64,000 nucleotides of DNA from CAZBSE01 sp964561115 (GCA_964561115.1 CAZLOE010000004.1:1-64000); one strand, 5' to 3'; shown: positions 24,862 to 34,826, numbered from the stretch's first letter. Numbers and translations are program-made. The notes: generated from the letters alone by a model not told the origin.

Positions 24862-26151
24862 TTGAATATCCTGGTAATAGGCGGTGGGGGAAGGGAACAC
24901 TGTCTGGTATGGAAAATCTCAAAGAGCCCTCTGGTAGAGAAGATTTATGCAGCTCCGGGTAATGCAGGAATTTCAGAGATTGCTGAATGCATTGACATAG
25001 ATATCTCAAAAAAGAACTTTGATAATCTTTTGAATCTGGTAGAGAAGAAAGAAATAGGGCTGACCATAGTTGGTCCGGAAGCACCACTGGTGGAGGGAAT
25101 AGTTGATTATTTCAAGTTGAGAGGCCATAAAATCTTCGGTCCCAGCGGAAATGCTGCTGCTATGGAAGGAAGCAAGGTCTTTGCCAAAGAATTACTTCAG
25201 AAATATGATATCCCCAGTGCTGATGGTATTATTTTTAAAAAAGAAGATCATGATAAGGCAGTAGAATATATTGATAATAGAAAAACTTTTCCCATAGTTA
25301 TAAAGGCTGATGGTCTTGCAGCAGGGAAAGGCGTGGTAATAGTAGATAATAAAATGCAGGCAGTAGAAGCGGTAAAAGATTGTTTTTCAAGAGGTAAGTT
25401 TGGAAGCTCGGGGGACAGGATAATAATAGAAGAGTTTTTAGATGGATATGAAGTATCGGTACTGTGCCTGTGTGACGGCCACAAGATTGTTCCGATGGCT
25501 CCGGCTCAGGATTATAAAAGGATCTTTGATGACGACAGGGGGAAAAATACCGGCGGTATGGGAAGTTATAGTCCTGTACCCATGGTCGATGAGAATACTT
25601 ACCAGCAGATTTTATCAAAAATAATTTTTCCTACTGGAGCTGCAATGGTAAAAGAAAATATTGAGTATAAGGGAATTCTATACGCGGGAATACTGGTTAG
25701 CAAGGGGGAGCCTTATCTGCTTGAATATAACTGCAGGTTCGGAGATCCTGAGACTCAAGTAGTGCTTCCAAGACTGAAAGAAGATCTAGTGCCGTTACTT
25801 TTAGAATGTATAGACGGCAGTCTTACTGAAAAAAAACTTAAATGGGATAAAAATAAATGTATTTGTGTTGTGGCTGCATCAAAAGGGTATCCGGAAAGTT
25901 CTTCAAGAGGAGATATAATCAAGGGACTGGATTATTTTAAGGGAAGCGATGATATAATTGTCTTCCATGCGGGTACTAAAATAGAAGAAGGGAATGTGGT
26001 TACCAACGGGGGCAGAGTTTTGGGAATAGTCTCCAAAGCTTCGACTTTCAGAGAAGTAAGAAAAAAAGTCTATAAAGCATTAGGAAAAATCAAGTTCAGA
26101 GGTATTCAGTACAGAAAAGATATTGCATTTAAAGCAGAAAGGGGTTACTGA
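24862..26151 (+). CDS. purD: phosphoribosylamine-glycine ligase
   Basis: The 429-residue ATP-grasp enzyme makes GAR from phosphoribosylamine, glycine and ATP. It shows the N-terminal ILVIGGGGREHCLVWKI, GPEAPLVEGI, the ATP-grasp IKADGLAAGKGVVI, the metal-binding EYNCRFGDPETQ and a C-terminal domain. TTG start behind AAAGGAG. It overlaps purE by one base. Other purine genes of the early pathway are not in the window. Confidence 0.96.
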   Translation: MNILVIGGGGREHCLVWKISKSPLVEKIYAAPGNAGISEIAECIDIDISKKNFDNLLNLVEKKEIGLTIVGPEAPLVEGIVDYFKLRGHKIFGPSGNAAAMEGSKVFAKELLQKYDIPSADGIIFKKEDHDKAVEYIDNRKTFPIVIKADGLAAGKGVVIVDNKMQAVEAVKDCFSRGKFGSSGDRIIIEEFLDGYEVSVLCLCDGHKIVPMAPAQDYKRIFDDDRGKNTGGMGSYSPVPMVDENTYQQILSKIIFPTGAAMVKENIEYKGILYAGILVSKGEPYLLEYNCRFGDPETQVVLPRLKEDLVPLLLECIDGSLTEKKLKWDKNKCICVVAASKGYPESSSRGDIIKGLDYFKGSDDIIVFHAGTKIEEGNVVTNGGRVLGIVSKASTFREVRKKVYKALGKIKFRGIQYRKDIAFKAERGY

Positions 26152-26612
26152 TGGCAGTTAAAATTAAAAGAGTAGCTATAGTAATGGGAAGTGTTGCCGA
26201 TGAGCCGGTCATGAAGAAAGCATCGGATATTTTAAAGGAATTTGGAGTAGGTTATGAGAAAAAGGTACTCTCGGCGCATAGAATGCCTAACAAGACCAGA
26301 GAGTTTGCAAAAAATATAAAGGAGAAAGGAATAGAAGTAGTAATTGCAGGGGCAGGGAAAGCAGCACATCTTCCGGGTATAATTGCTTCATATACCAATA
26401 TTCCTGTAATAGGTGTACCTGTTAAGGCTTCTGAGCTGGGAGGACTGGACTCTTTATTATCTATAGTACAAATGCCTTCGGGAGTTCCTGTTGCCTGCAT
26501 GGCCATTAATGGTGCAAAAAATGCAGCACTTCTGGCAATCCAGATACTTGCTTTAAAGTATAACGATCTGGCGGAGAAAATAGAGAATTATAAGGCAAAA
26601 TTAGAGTACTGA
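26151..26612 (+). CDS. purE: N5-carboxyaminoimidazole ribonucleotide mutase
   Basis: The 153-residue PurE carries the family motifs MGSVADEPVM near residue 12, the catalytic His in SAHRMP, GAGKAAHLPG and VPVKASELGG with MPSGVPVA. The usual GS-x-SD is GSVAD here, so one Ser is replaced by Ala while the Asp is kept. The size suits class I PurE. It starts inside the purD stop (TGATGG). No purK is seen in the window. Confidence 0.92.
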   Translation: MAVKIKRVAIVMGSVADEPVMKKASDILKEFGVGYEKKVLSAHRMPNKTREFAKNIKEKGIEVVIAGAGKAAHLPGIIASYTNIPVIGVPVKASELGGLDSLLSIVQMPSGVPVACMAINGAKNAALLAIQILALKYNDLAEKIENYKAKLEY

Positions 26613-26631
26613 TAATGCGAGCTGAAAATCG

Positions 26632-27414
26632 ATGGCTGACGATAAAATAAAAATAAAGGTAAAGGATCTGGGTTTTTATTACGGCAAATCAAAAGTATTG
26701 GCGGATATTAGTATGGACATCCAAAAGAATAACATAACCGCGATAATTGGACCGTCCGGGTGCGGAAAATCCACACTCCTCAGGACTTTCAATAGAATGA
26801 ACGAGCTGATTCCCAACACCAGGGTGGAAGGTGAGATAATAATGGATGGAGTTGATATATATAAGGATAATATAGATGTTGTTAATCTGCGTAAGAGGGT
26901 CGGAATGGTATTTCAGAGGCCTAATCCTTTCCCCAAAACAGTCTATGAAAATGTTGTTTATGGACCCAGGCTTCATAAAAAGTACACCAGACAGCAGCTG
27001 GATGAACTTGTTGAAAGAAGCCTTAAGAAAGCAGCCCTATGGGATGAAGTCAAGAATAAACTTAATACCAATGCAATGGATCTGTCAGGTGGGCAACAGC
27101 AGAGGTTATGCATTGCCAGAGTTCTTGCCGTAAACTCGGAAATAATACTTATGGATGAGCCTGCTTCAGCTCTGGATCCGATATCAACCCAGAAGATAGA
27201 GGATCTGATGGATGAGCTGAAGGAAAACTATACCATAGTAATAGTAACTCATAATATGCAGCAGGCTGCAAGAGTGTCGCAAAAGGCAGCTTTCCTTTTA
27301 ACTGAAAAAACTGATGAACCTGCTACATTGATTGAATATGATGATACCAATAAGATCTTTACCAACCCCGGAGATAAGAGAACAGAAGATTACATAACAG
27401 GCAGATTCGGTTAA
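26632..27414 (+). CDS. pstB: phosphate ABC transporter ATP-binding protein (PstB-like)
   Basis: The 260-residue ATPase closely follows PstB: GPSGCGKSTLLRTFNRMNEL (Walker A, about 42-61), VGMVFQRPNPFPKTVYENV, LSGGQQQRLCIARVLAV and Walker B ILMDEPASALDP. PstB energises high-affinity phosphate uptake with PstSCA. None of those genes, nor phoU, is next to it: purE precedes and greA follows. The partner permeases must lie elsewhere, or it serves another importer. Confidence 0.88.
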   Translation: MADDKIKIKVKDLGFYYGKSKVLADISMDIQKNNITAIIGPSGCGKSTLLRTFNRMNELIPNTRVEGEIIMDGVDIYKDNIDVVNLRKRVGMVFQRPNPFPKTVYENVVYGPRLHKKYTRQQLDELVERSLKKAALWDEVKNKLNTNAMDLSGGQQQRLCIARVLAVNSEIILMDEPASALDPISTQKIEDLMDELKENYTIVIVTHNMQQAARVSQKAAFLLTEKTDEPATLIEYDDTNKIFTNPGDKRTEDYITGRFG

Positions 27415-27428
27415 TCAGATATTTATTT

Positions 27429-27457
27429 TTGACATCTTATATATCATACAATATAAT
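27429..27457 (+). promoter_or_regulatory. consensus promoter of the greA-lysS genes
   Basis: TTGACA (27429-27434) and TATAAT (27452-27457) are both perfect and 17 bases apart, the optimal sigma-70 layout. The leader to the greA start would be about 80 nt. Confidence 0.75.
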
Positions 27458-27544
27458 ACCTCAATTAAATAACTACATTTAAATTTTCAAGTATTATATA
27501 GCGATATAAGGATTATAAGTAAGAATACGTGGATTGAGGGAGAA

Positions 27545-28018
27545 ATGTTTATGAAAGAATATTGTCTTACTAAAGAAGGTTATGAAGAATTACTTAAAGA
27601 AAGAGAAGACCTTATAAATAATAAGCGGAAAGAAATTGCCGAAAGACTGAAGGATGCTAAAAAATCAGGAGGAGATCTGGCTGAAAATTCTGAATATGAA
27701 TATGCCAAGAACGAGCAAGCTTTCACAGAAGGTAGAATAGAACAGATAAGTGAGATCTTAAATAATCATATAATTATAAAGAAGGATAATAATAAAGGGT
27801 CGGTCAACCTTGGAACGGTTGTAGTAGTAAGAGATATCAATAAGAAAAGAGAAAAGGAATTTACAATTGTAAGTTCAATTGAGTCTGACCCGGAAAAAAA
27901 TAAAATTTCGGATGAATCTCCAATGGGTAGAGCGCTACTGGGTATGAAGATTGGAGATGAGGTACTGGTCAAGACACCCAATGAAAACAAAAGATTAAAG
28001 ATATTAAGAATCAGATAA
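27545..28018 (+). CDS. greA: transcription elongation factor GreA
   Basis: The 157-residue protein has an N-terminal antiparallel coiled coil with the acidic tip (SGGDLAENSEYEYAKNEQAF, about 44-63) that reaches into the RNA polymerase channel, and a C-terminal FKBP-like domain (SPMGRALLGMKIGDEVLVKT). It helps rescue backtracked polymerase by promoting transcript cleavage. An in-frame ATG at 27551 is an alternative start. It directly precedes lysS, an order seen in several Gram-positive lineages. Confidence 0.95.
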   Translation: MFMKEYCLTKEGYEELLKEREDLINNKRKEIAERLKDAKKSGGDLAENSEYEYAKNEQAFTEGRIEQISEILNNHIIIKKDNNKGSVNLGTVVVVRDINKKREKEFTIVSSIESDPEKNKISDESPMGRALLGMKIGDEVLVKTPNENKRLKILRIR

Positions 28019-28038
28019 ACAGATTTAATCTTTAGAGT

Positions 28039-29604
28039 ATGGAAAAAAAGAAAAACAAAAAAAATTCAAAGTCAGACCATATAGAGAATAAAGAAATATT
28101 TAACGGTAGGATTGAATATTTTTTAGAATCGGAAAAACCTTTTGGTGAGGCATTAAGAACAAAACTTGAGAAAGTAAAGGCTCTAAAGAAAAGCGGCAAA
28201 GAAATATATAAAACCAGATTTAATAAAAACTATAATGTAATAGATATAAAGAAACTTTATTCAAATCTGAAAAAAGACGACAGTGTCAGTGATATTTTTA
28301 AAATAGCAGGGAGACTTACCGGTTTTAGGAAACACGGTAAGGCTACTTTTAGCGATTTAAAAGATTTTACAGGTAAGATTCAGCTGTATGCTAATTTAAA
28401 AAATTTAGGTGAAAAAAAATATAGTGAATTCTTAGACCTTGATATTGGTGACTGGGTAGGCGTGGAAGGAACTGTCTTTATGACCCATGCAGGAGAACTC
28501 TCGATAAATGTTTCCAAATTTGAACTGCTCAGCAAATCCTTAAGAATACTTCCTGAGAAATGGCACGGTCTTAAAGATAAAGAATTAAGATACAGGCAGA
28601 GATATCTGGATTTCATTGTAAATCCAGAGGTACAAAATGTTTTTTTGACCAGGATCAAAGTGATAGATGCTGTAAGAAGATTTTTAACTGAAAAAGGTTT
28701 TATGGAAGTCGAAACGCCGATGCTCCAGCCGATTCCGGGCGGTGCAGCAGCTAAACCATTTATAACTCACCATAATGCTCTAAATACGGATCTTTATCTA
28801 AGAATTGCGCCTGAATTATATTTAAAAAGGTTGATCATCGGTGGTTTTGAAAAGGTTTTTGAAATAAATCGAAATTTTAGAAATGAGGGCATATCCTACA
28901 AGCATAATCCCGAATTTACTATGCTTGAATTTTACCAGGCATATTCTGATTACAATGATATGATGGATCTGACAGAGGATTTAGTAAAATTTGTCTGCAA
29001 AGAAGCTATCGGTAAATCAAGTACAGTCTTCAGGGGTAATAATATTGATCTTGGAGGCCGGTGGGAAAAATTTACTATGCTTGAAGCTATTGATAAATTT
29101 GGTAAAGTAAAAGTAAACTTTGACAGCAGTATAAAGGAGTTATCTAAAATATCGGAGAATCTGGATATTAAAATAGAAAAAGGCTCTGGAAAAGGAAAAA
29201 TTATAAATGGAATTTTTGAAGCACTGGTAGAACCAAAGCTTATCCAGCCCACTTTTATAAAAGATTATCCAATTGAAATATCTCCGCTGGCCAAAAAGCA
29301 CCCTAAAGATAAAAATTTAACTGAAAGATTTGAGCTCTTCATCGGGGGAGAAGAAATTGCTAATGCTTTTTCAGAATTGGTCGATCCCTGTGAACAATTA
29401 AATAGATTTAGGGACCAGGTAAAAAGCAAAAGTGAAGAAGAAAGAATTACAGGCAGGATTGACGTAGATTTTCTCAAGGCTCTGGAATACGGAATGCCGC
29501 CCACCGGAGGAGAAGGAGTCGGGATCGACAGGCTGGTTATGATATTGACCAACAGCAATTCTATAAGAGATGTGATCCTTTTCCCTGTACTCCGGCCTGA
29601 ATAA
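28039..29604 (+). CDS. lysS: lysyl-tRNA synthetase, class II
   Basis: The 521-residue enzyme has an OB-fold anticodon-binding domain and the class II core: motif 1 near FLTEKGFMEVETPMLQPIPG, motif 2 FRNEGISYKHNPEFTMLEFY, and motif 3 GEGVGIDRLVMILTNS. It charges tRNA-Lys. A Lys-rich N-terminal extension of about 40 residues precedes the normal start of the fold. It follows greA by 20 bases and a clpC promoter region follows it. Confidence 0.95.
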   Translation: MEKKKNKKNSKSDHIENKEIFNGRIEYFLESEKPFGEALRTKLEKVKALKKSGKEIYKTRFNKNYNVIDIKKLYSNLKKDDSVSDIFKIAGRLTGFRKHGKATFSDLKDFTGKIQLYANLKNLGEKKYSEFLDLDIGDWVGVEGTVFMTHAGELSINVSKFELLSKSLRILPEKWHGLKDKELRYRQRYLDFIVNPEVQNVFLTRIKVIDAVRRFLTEKGFMEVETPMLQPIPGGAAAKPFITHHNALNTDLYLRIAPELYLKRLIIGGFEKVFEINRNFRNEGISYKHNPEFTMLEFYQAYSDYNDMMDLTEDLVKFVCKEAIGKSSTVFRGNNIDLGGRWEKFTMLEAIDKFGKVKVNFDSSIKELSKISENLDIKIEKGSGKGKIINGIFEALVEPKLIQPTFIKDYPIEISPLAKKHPKDKNLTERFELFIGGEEIANAFSELVDPCEQLNRFRDQVKSKSEEERITGRIDVDFLKALEYGMPPTGGEGVGIDRLVMILTNSNSIRDVILFPVLRPE

Positions 29605-29649
29605 ATCCGGGATATGATTTTGTTTTAATTACTCTGGTTTGCTTAAATA

Positions 29650-29658
29650 TGCTAAAAT
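29650..29658 (+). promoter_or_regulatory. extended -10 element upstream of clpC
   Basis: TGCTAAAAT (29650-29658) matches an extended -10, 63 bases before the clpC start; no good -35 pairs with it. I found no CtsR direct heptads or CIRCE hairpin in the 116-base spacer. Confidence 0.35.
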
Positions 29659-29720
29659 ATTAACGTATAAAGATAATCCGGGATTTTATCCGGATAAATA
29701 TGTTAAGGGGAAATAATTAA

Positions 29721-32186
29721 ATGTTTGAAAGATTTACAGAAAGAGCGAGAAAAGTAGTGGTCAAGGCTCAGGATGAGGCAAGGTTCTTAAAGCAGAACTA
29801 TATAGGTACTGAACATATACTGCTGGGTTTGATTGATGAGAAGGAAGGGATCGCAGCGAAAGTCTTTGATGAGCTGAATATTAATTTTGAGGATATAAGG
29901 GAGGCAATAAAAGATGTGGTAACCGAGGGAACTTCCGAATCCTATGAGCATATACCTTTTACCCCCAGAGCAAAGAAGGTTCTGGAGCTTTCTTTAAGAG
30001 AAGCTCTTCAAATGGGTCATAATTATATTGGGACAGAGCATATACTGCTGGGACTCTTGAGAGAAGGAGAAGGAGTAGCAGCAAGGGTATTAAACAGTCT
30101 GGGAATTACTCTGGATAATGTAAAAGAAAAAGTTAAGGAACTCCTGAACAAGCAGTCTTATTATTCTCAGCCAGAAAAATCTCTGTCTGGAAGAAGTCAA
30201 AAAAAATCACTTAAGATGTTAATGCAGTTTGGAAGGGATTTGACTTCACTGGCAAAGGAAGGAAAACTTGACCCGCTGATAGGCAGGAGAAGTGAAATTG
30301 AAAGAATAATACAGATACTTTCCAGAAGGACTAAAAACAATCCTATCCTTATAGGAGAATCGGGAGTAGGGAAAACCGCAATTGTTGAAGGAATGGCACA
30401 ATTTGTCTGTGAAGGCAAAATTCCTTCAAATCTTGCCAGTAAAAAGATATTCACCCTTGACCTGGGAGCTCTGGTCGCCGGTTCAAGATATCGAGGAGAT
30501 TTCGAAGAAAGACTTAAAAAAGTACTGGGTGAGATCAAGGATGACGGCGATATTATACTTTTTATTGATGAGGTACATACACTGGTAGGTGCCGGTGCCG
30601 CTGAGGGAGCTATAGATGCTGCCAGCATATTAAAACCAATGCTGGCAAGAGGAGAAATCCAGGCTATAGGTGCTACTACAGTAAGTGAATATCGAAAATA
30701 TGTGGAAAAGGATAAGGCTCTTGAGAGGAGATTTCAGCCGATTTTTATAAATGAACCTTCTGTCTATGAGACTATTGAAATATTAAAGGGATTAAAGGAC
30801 AGATATGAGGCATTTCATGGTCTTAATATAACCGATGATGCCATAGTGTCAGCTGCCAAATTATCCCATAGATATATATCTGACAGATTCCTTCCGGATA
30901 AAGCAATTGACCTGGTTGACGAGGCTGCATCCAGGGTCAGGGTAAGAAATTTAACCGCTCCTCCTGATTTAAAGGGATTAGATGTAAATATTGAAAAAAC
31001 CATAAGTGAAAAGAAAAAGGCGATAGAATCGCAGGATTTTGAAAAAGCAGCCCAGCTGCGTGATAAGGAGAAACGGCTGGTCAGAGAAAAAAAGAATATA
31101 GAAGAGACCAATACAAGAAGTAAAAAAACAGATAAGGGGGTCGTCAGTGAAATTGAAATAACGGAAGTTCTGTCAAACTGGACAGGTGTTCCTGTATATA
31201 AACTGACCTCCAGTGAATCTTCCAAGCTTCTTGGAATGGAAGATGAGCTTCATAAGAGGGTCATCGGTCAGGATGAGGCAGTAAAAACAGTCTCCAAGGC
31301 TATCAGGCGTTCCCGTTCCGGCCTTAAGGATCCCAAGAGGCCAATAGGTTCCTTTATGTTCCTGGGGCCTTCGGGAGTGGGAAAAACAGAACTTGCCAAA
31401 ACAATAGCAGAATTTTTATTTGATAAAGAAGAAGCGCTGATACAGATTGATATGTCAGAATATATGGAAAAGCATTCAGTATCAAAGTTGGTCGGCTCAC
31501 CGCCCGGATATGTGGGATATGATGAAGGTGGTCAGCTTACGGAAATGGTAAGGAGAAGACCATACAGCGTTATACTTCTTGATGAAATTGAAAAAGCACA
31601 TCCTGATGTCTTTAATATATTACTGCAGATTTTTGAAGACGGCCATCTTACCGACTCTCAGGGCAAGAGAGTGGATTTTAAAAACACTGTTGTTGTAATG
31701 ACTTCCAACCTGGGAGCAAGAGAAATACAAAAAAATACTCCTATGGGATTTAAGAAAATAAATACTGAAGATCTCTCTTACGATGAAATAAAAGAAAAGG
31801 TGATGAGTGAGTTGAAGCAGGCATTCAGGCCTGAATTTTTAAACAGGGTTGATGAAGTCATCGTATTTCATAAATTACAGAAAAAGCAGATCTACAGCAT
31901 TATGGATTTAATGATGTCAAGAGTACAGCAGCAGCTCGAACTTCAAGGGGTTATGATAGAGCTTAAAAAAAGTGCAAAGGACCTGCTGCTGGATAAAGGC
32001 TATGATTCCACTATGGGTGCAAGGCCTATGAGAAGATGTATACAAAATCTAATAGAGAATCCTATTTCAGAAAAATTGATCAGCGGCGAAGTCAAGTCAG
32101 GCCAGAAGATCGAAGTCAGCGCAAAAGATAAAAAGATGCGATTTGAGATTAAGAAGTTAAGTAGAAGCGGTATATTGAAAGTTTGA
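29721..32186 (+). CDS. clpC: ATP-dependent Clp protease ATP-binding subunit ClpC
   Basis: The 821-residue protein has the double Clp-N repeat (about 1-150), first AAA+ module with GESGVGKTAIVEG, a UVR-type middle domain (KKAIESQDFEKAAQLRDKEK), and second AAA+ module with GPSGVGKTELAKT and SPPGYVGYDEGGQL. The middle domain separates ClpC from ClpA and ClpB. It unfolds substrates for ClpP. The usual ctsR-mcsA-mcsB genes are not upstream; lysS is. It is followed by disA after six bases. Confidence 0.95.
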   Translation: MFERFTERARKVVVKAQDEARFLKQNYIGTEHILLGLIDEKEGIAAKVFDELNINFEDIREAIKDVVTEGTSESYEHIPFTPRAKKVLELSLREALQMGHNYIGTEHILLGLLREGEGVAARVLNSLGITLDNVKEKVKELLNKQSYYSQPEKSLSGRSQKKSLKMLMQFGRDLTSLAKEGKLDPLIGRRSEIERIIQILSRRTKNNPILIGESGVGKTAIVEGMAQFVCEGKIPSNLASKKIFTLDLGALVAGSRYRGDFEERLKKVLGEIKDDGDIILFIDEVHTLVGAGAAEGAIDAASILKPMLARGEIQAIGATTVSEYRKYVEKDKALERRFQPIFINEPSVYETIEILKGLKDRYEAFHGLNITDDAIVSAAKLSHRYISDRFLPDKAIDLVDEAASRVRVRNLTAPPDLKGLDVNIEKTISEKKKAIESQDFEKAAQLRDKEKRLVREKKNIEETNTRSKKTDKGVVSEIEITEVLSNWTGVPVYKLTSSESSKLLGMEDELHKRVIGQDEAVKTVSKAIRRSRSGLKDPKRPIGSFMFLGPSGVGKTELAKTIAEFLFDKEEALIQIDMSEYMEKHSVSKLVGSPPGYVGYDEGGQLTEMVRRRPYSVILLDEIEKAHPDVFNILLQIFEDGHLTDSQGKRVDFKNTVVVMTSNLGAREIQKNTPMGFKKINTEDLSYDEIKEKVMSELKQAFRPEFLNRVDEVIVFHKLQKKQIYSIMDLMMSRVQQQLELQGVMIELKKSAKDLLLDKGYDSTMGARPMRRCIQNLIENPISEKLISGEVKSGQKIEVSAKDKKMRFEIKKLSRSGILKV

Positions 32187-32192
32187 TTTCAT

Positions 32193-33308
32193 ATGACAGT
32201 AAATAAAAAAAAAGAAGAATTACTACTTAATTGTTTGAAGAAGGTAGCTCCCGGAACAGAGCTCAGATTAGGTATTGAGTATATACTTCAGGGAAGGACA
32301 GGGGGGCTGATTGTTGTTGGAGATACGGAAGAAGTATTAAAGCTGGTAAATGGCGGTTTCTATGTGGGATGTAGTTTTTCTCCCACAAAATTTTATGAGC
32401 TTGCCAAAATGGATGGGGCTATTATATTAAGTTCTGATGGCAAGCGCATTTTGTATGCAAATACCCACCTTTTCCCTAATCCGGAAATTAAAACTTCCGA
32501 GACAGGTACCAGACACAGAACCGCAGAGAGAGTAGCAAAGCAGACCAATACTCTGGTTATTTCTATTTCTATGAAAAGAGATGTGGTCACAATATATAAA
32601 GGTGATATAAGATATATGCTTGAGGAGCCAAGGGTGGTCTTGTCCAAAGCAAATCAGGCATTACAGACACTTGAAAAATATAAGGAAGGACTGGATGAAC
32701 TTAAATTTAATCTGACCATAAGGGAACTTGAAGATATGGTCACGCTTTTCGATGTGACAGGTGTGCTTCAGAGGTCAAGTATCGTCCAGTGGACTGAGAA
32801 GGAAGTCAAGAAAAATATATATGAATTGGGTGTTGACGGAAGACTGTTAAGTATGCAGGTTGAAGAATCAATGGCCAATGTTGCCAGGGATTCATTGAAT
32901 ATCATAAGTGATTATGCAAATCAGACTGTCAACAATAAGCCGTTTGATATCAGAGAAAGGATAAACCAGCTCAGTGCGGAAAAGCTGCTTGATTTGAATA
33001 ATATCGCAGGAATTCTGGGTTATAAGGTTGAAGGAAATCTAAAGGAATTTAATGTACATCCGAGAGGGCTTAGAATAGTTTCTGAAGTAAGAAGACTTCC
33101 TCAACAAATAATTATTAATTTAATCGATAAGTTTGGTAATTTAAAGAATATTCTAAATGCGAGTATAGAAAATTTAGCCAAAGTTGAAGGTATGGGAAAA
33201 TCCAATGCTAAAACTTTATATGATAGACTAAAGAAGTTTTCAGAATATTACCTATATAACGAACTATATGATAGAAAAGGAGGAACATTCCCAAAAATTA
33301 AAATATAG
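32193..33308 (+). CDS. disA: DNA integrity scanning protein DisA, diadenylate cyclase
   Basis: The 371-residue protein has the DAC domain with the catalytic DGA (KMDGAIILSSDG, about residue 73) and RHR (GTRHRTAERVAKQT), a helical middle, and a C-terminal HhH DNA-binding part (VEGMGKSNAKTLYDRLKK). It makes c-di-AMP from ATP and responds to branched DNA. RadA, its usual neighbour, is absent between clpC and disA. It indicates c-di-AMP signalling in this organism. Confidence 0.95.
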   Translation: MTVNKKKEELLLNCLKKVAPGTELRLGIEYILQGRTGGLIVVGDTEEVLKLVNGGFYVGCSFSPTKFYELAKMDGAIILSSDGKRILYANTHLFPNPEIKTSETGTRHRTAERVAKQTNTLVISISMKRDVVTIYKGDIRYMLEEPRVVLSKANQALQTLEKYKEGLDELKFNLTIRELEDMVTLFDVTGVLQRSSIVQWTEKEVKKNIYELGVDGRLLSMQVEESMANVARDSLNIISDYANQTVNNKPFDIRERINQLSAEKLLDLNNIAGILGYKVEGNLKEFNVHPRGLRIVSEVRRLPQQIIINLIDKFGNLKNILNASIENLAKVEGMGKSNAKTLYDRLKKFSEYYLYNELYDRKGGTFPKIKI

Positions 33309-33394
33309 CATTTAACAGGATATTGTTTAAATTATTAAACTTATATATTCAGCAGTAAGCAGGTTTTTCAAATTAATAGTAGTGATGATAACTT

Positions 33395-34105
33395 ATGAAT
33401 GTAGCGATAATTACAGCAGCTGGAAAAGGAACCAGGCTAAAAGGGAATATCAGCAAACAGTTTATGAATATATATGGTAAGCCAATATTAGCTCATACCA
33501 TCAGTGCCTTCCAAAAGTCTTCAAAGATAAAAGAAATATATGTTTCAGTACCCAGAGACCATATAAAATCATGCCGTAAGAACATAATCGAGAAATATTC
33601 ATTCGACAAGGTAAAGAAATTAATTGCAGGCGGCAGCAGCAGGCAGGAATCTGTTTATAACGCCCTTATAGAAGTACCTCCCAGTACTAAAATAGTTTCT
33701 ATTCATGATGGTGTGAGGCCTCTTATTACGTCTGAAGAGATTGATTTGTTGATTAATACACTGATAAGGGAAAATAAAAAAGATTCTTTGGTAAAAGGTG
33801 TAATAATGGCCTCATCGGCGCGGGAGACTATAAAGATGATCAGTAAAAACAGCATCGATAGAACTATATCAAGGGATAAGATCTGGCATGCTCAAACTCC
33901 GCAGGTTTTCTTTTATAATATTATTTTAAAAGCTCATAATAAAGCAAGAAGAGATAATTTCATTGGTACGGACGATGCCTGTCTGGTGGAGAGTATGAAC
34001 TGCAAGGTTAATATTGTAAGGGGCAGGCATGAAAATATAAAAATAACCACGCCTATTGACTTATTTTTAGCAGAGCTTATTATAACCAAGAACAACAGGA
34101 AATAA
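33395..34105 (+). CDS. ispD: 2-C-methyl-D-erythritol 4-phosphate cytidylyltransferase
   Basis: The 236-residue enzyme of the non-mevalonate isoprenoid pathway shows the nucleotide-binding AAGKGTRLKGNISKQF at its start, the HDGVRPLIT motif near 107 and the substrate-binding WHAQTPQVF. It transfers CMP to MEP. It is followed by ispF after 40 bases, the usual pairing. The length is normal. Confidence 0.94.
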   Translation: MNVAIITAAGKGTRLKGNISKQFMNIYGKPILAHTISAFQKSSKIKEIYVSVPRDHIKSCRKNIIEKYSFDKVKKLIAGGSSRQESVYNALIEVPPSTKIVSIHDGVRPLITSEEIDLLINTLIRENKKDSLVKGVIMASSARETIKMISKNSIDRTISRDKIWHAQTPQVFFYNIILKAHNKARRDNFIGTDDACLVESMNCKVNIVRGRHENIKITTPIDLFLAELIITKNNRK

Positions 34106-34145
34106 CTGTAAAATACTAAAACTTTTTTAGAAAGATTGGATTTTT

Positions 34146-34613
34146 ATGAGGATCGGATTAGGATTTGATGTTCATGCTTTCAAAGCGGGCAGGAAATTAA
34201 TACTTGGCGGGGTGGAAATAGGCCATCATGTAGGATTGGCGGGGCACTCGGACGCCGATGTTCTTGTGCATGCTTTAATGGATGCTATTTTAGGTGCATG
34301 TGGACTGGGTGATATAGGGATCCATTTTCCTGATACCGATATGAAATATAGGGATATATCGAGTTTGCTGCTGCTGGATGATGTAACGAAAAAAATGAAG
34401 AAAAAGGGTCTGGAAATTGTTAACGTGGATTTGATTTTAATAATGCAGAAGCCAAATGTTTCCGGATATTTTAAGGAAATGAAGAAGAATATAGCCGGAG
34501 TCCTGAATATAAAACAGAATATGGTAAATATAAAAGCGACCACCACAGAAGGTCTTGGATTTTGTGGAAGAGAAGAAGGAATTGCTGCGCAGTGTGTAGT
34601 TTTATTGAAATAA
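34146..34613 (+). CDS. ispF: 2-C-methyl-D-erythritol 2,4-cyclodiphosphate synthase
   Basis: The 155-residue protein has the metal-binding Asp-x-His in GFDVHAF (residues 8 and 10), GGVEIGHHVGLAGHSDADVL and HFPDTD, then KATTTEGLGFCGREEGIAAQ at the C-terminal end. It cyclises CDP-ME 2-phosphate to MEcPP as a trimer. It is a stand-alone IspF, not fused to IspD. A separate promoter for cysE lies downstream. Confidence 0.95.
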   Translation: MRIGLGFDVHAFKAGRKLILGGVEIGHHVGLAGHSDADVLVHALMDAILGACGLGDIGIHFPDTDMKYRDISSLLLLDDVTKKMKKKGLEIVNVDLILIMQKPNVSGYFKEMKKNIAGVLNIKQNMVNIKATTTEGLGFCGREEGIAAQCVVLLK

Positions 34614-34722
34614 AGTTTTATATTTTTGGAAGCGGCGTAGATATGGTCCCCCCATTTTTTATACTAAAAATCACTTGCTGCAGGAAGATGCATATGAGGT
34701 CTTAAGGCTTGCTTGAATTCTT

Positions 34723-34751
34723 TTGACAATAATAAGAATATAGATTTTAAT
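34723..34751 (+). promoter_or_regulatory. promoter upstream of cysE
   Basis: TTGACA (34723-34728) and TTTAAT (34746-34751) are 17 bases apart, 75 bases before cysE. The preceding 100 bases hold no T-box or other riboswitch I could recognise. Confidence 0.5.
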
Positions 34752-34826
34752 GAATAAGATAGTAAAACTTTTATAAAAATAACAGGTGAAAAACTAAAAG
34801 ATTTAAAAATAGAAGTAGGCTGAATT

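Noticed and set aside
29605..29720. CtsR or HrcA operators before clpC
   Set aside because: Neither tandem GGTCAAA heptads nor a CIRCE inverted repeat is visible in the spacer.
34614..34826. Possible T-box or other riboswitch before cysE-cysS
   Set aside because: No AGGGTGG-N-ACCGCG sequence or long structured leader is present; only a plain promoter was found.
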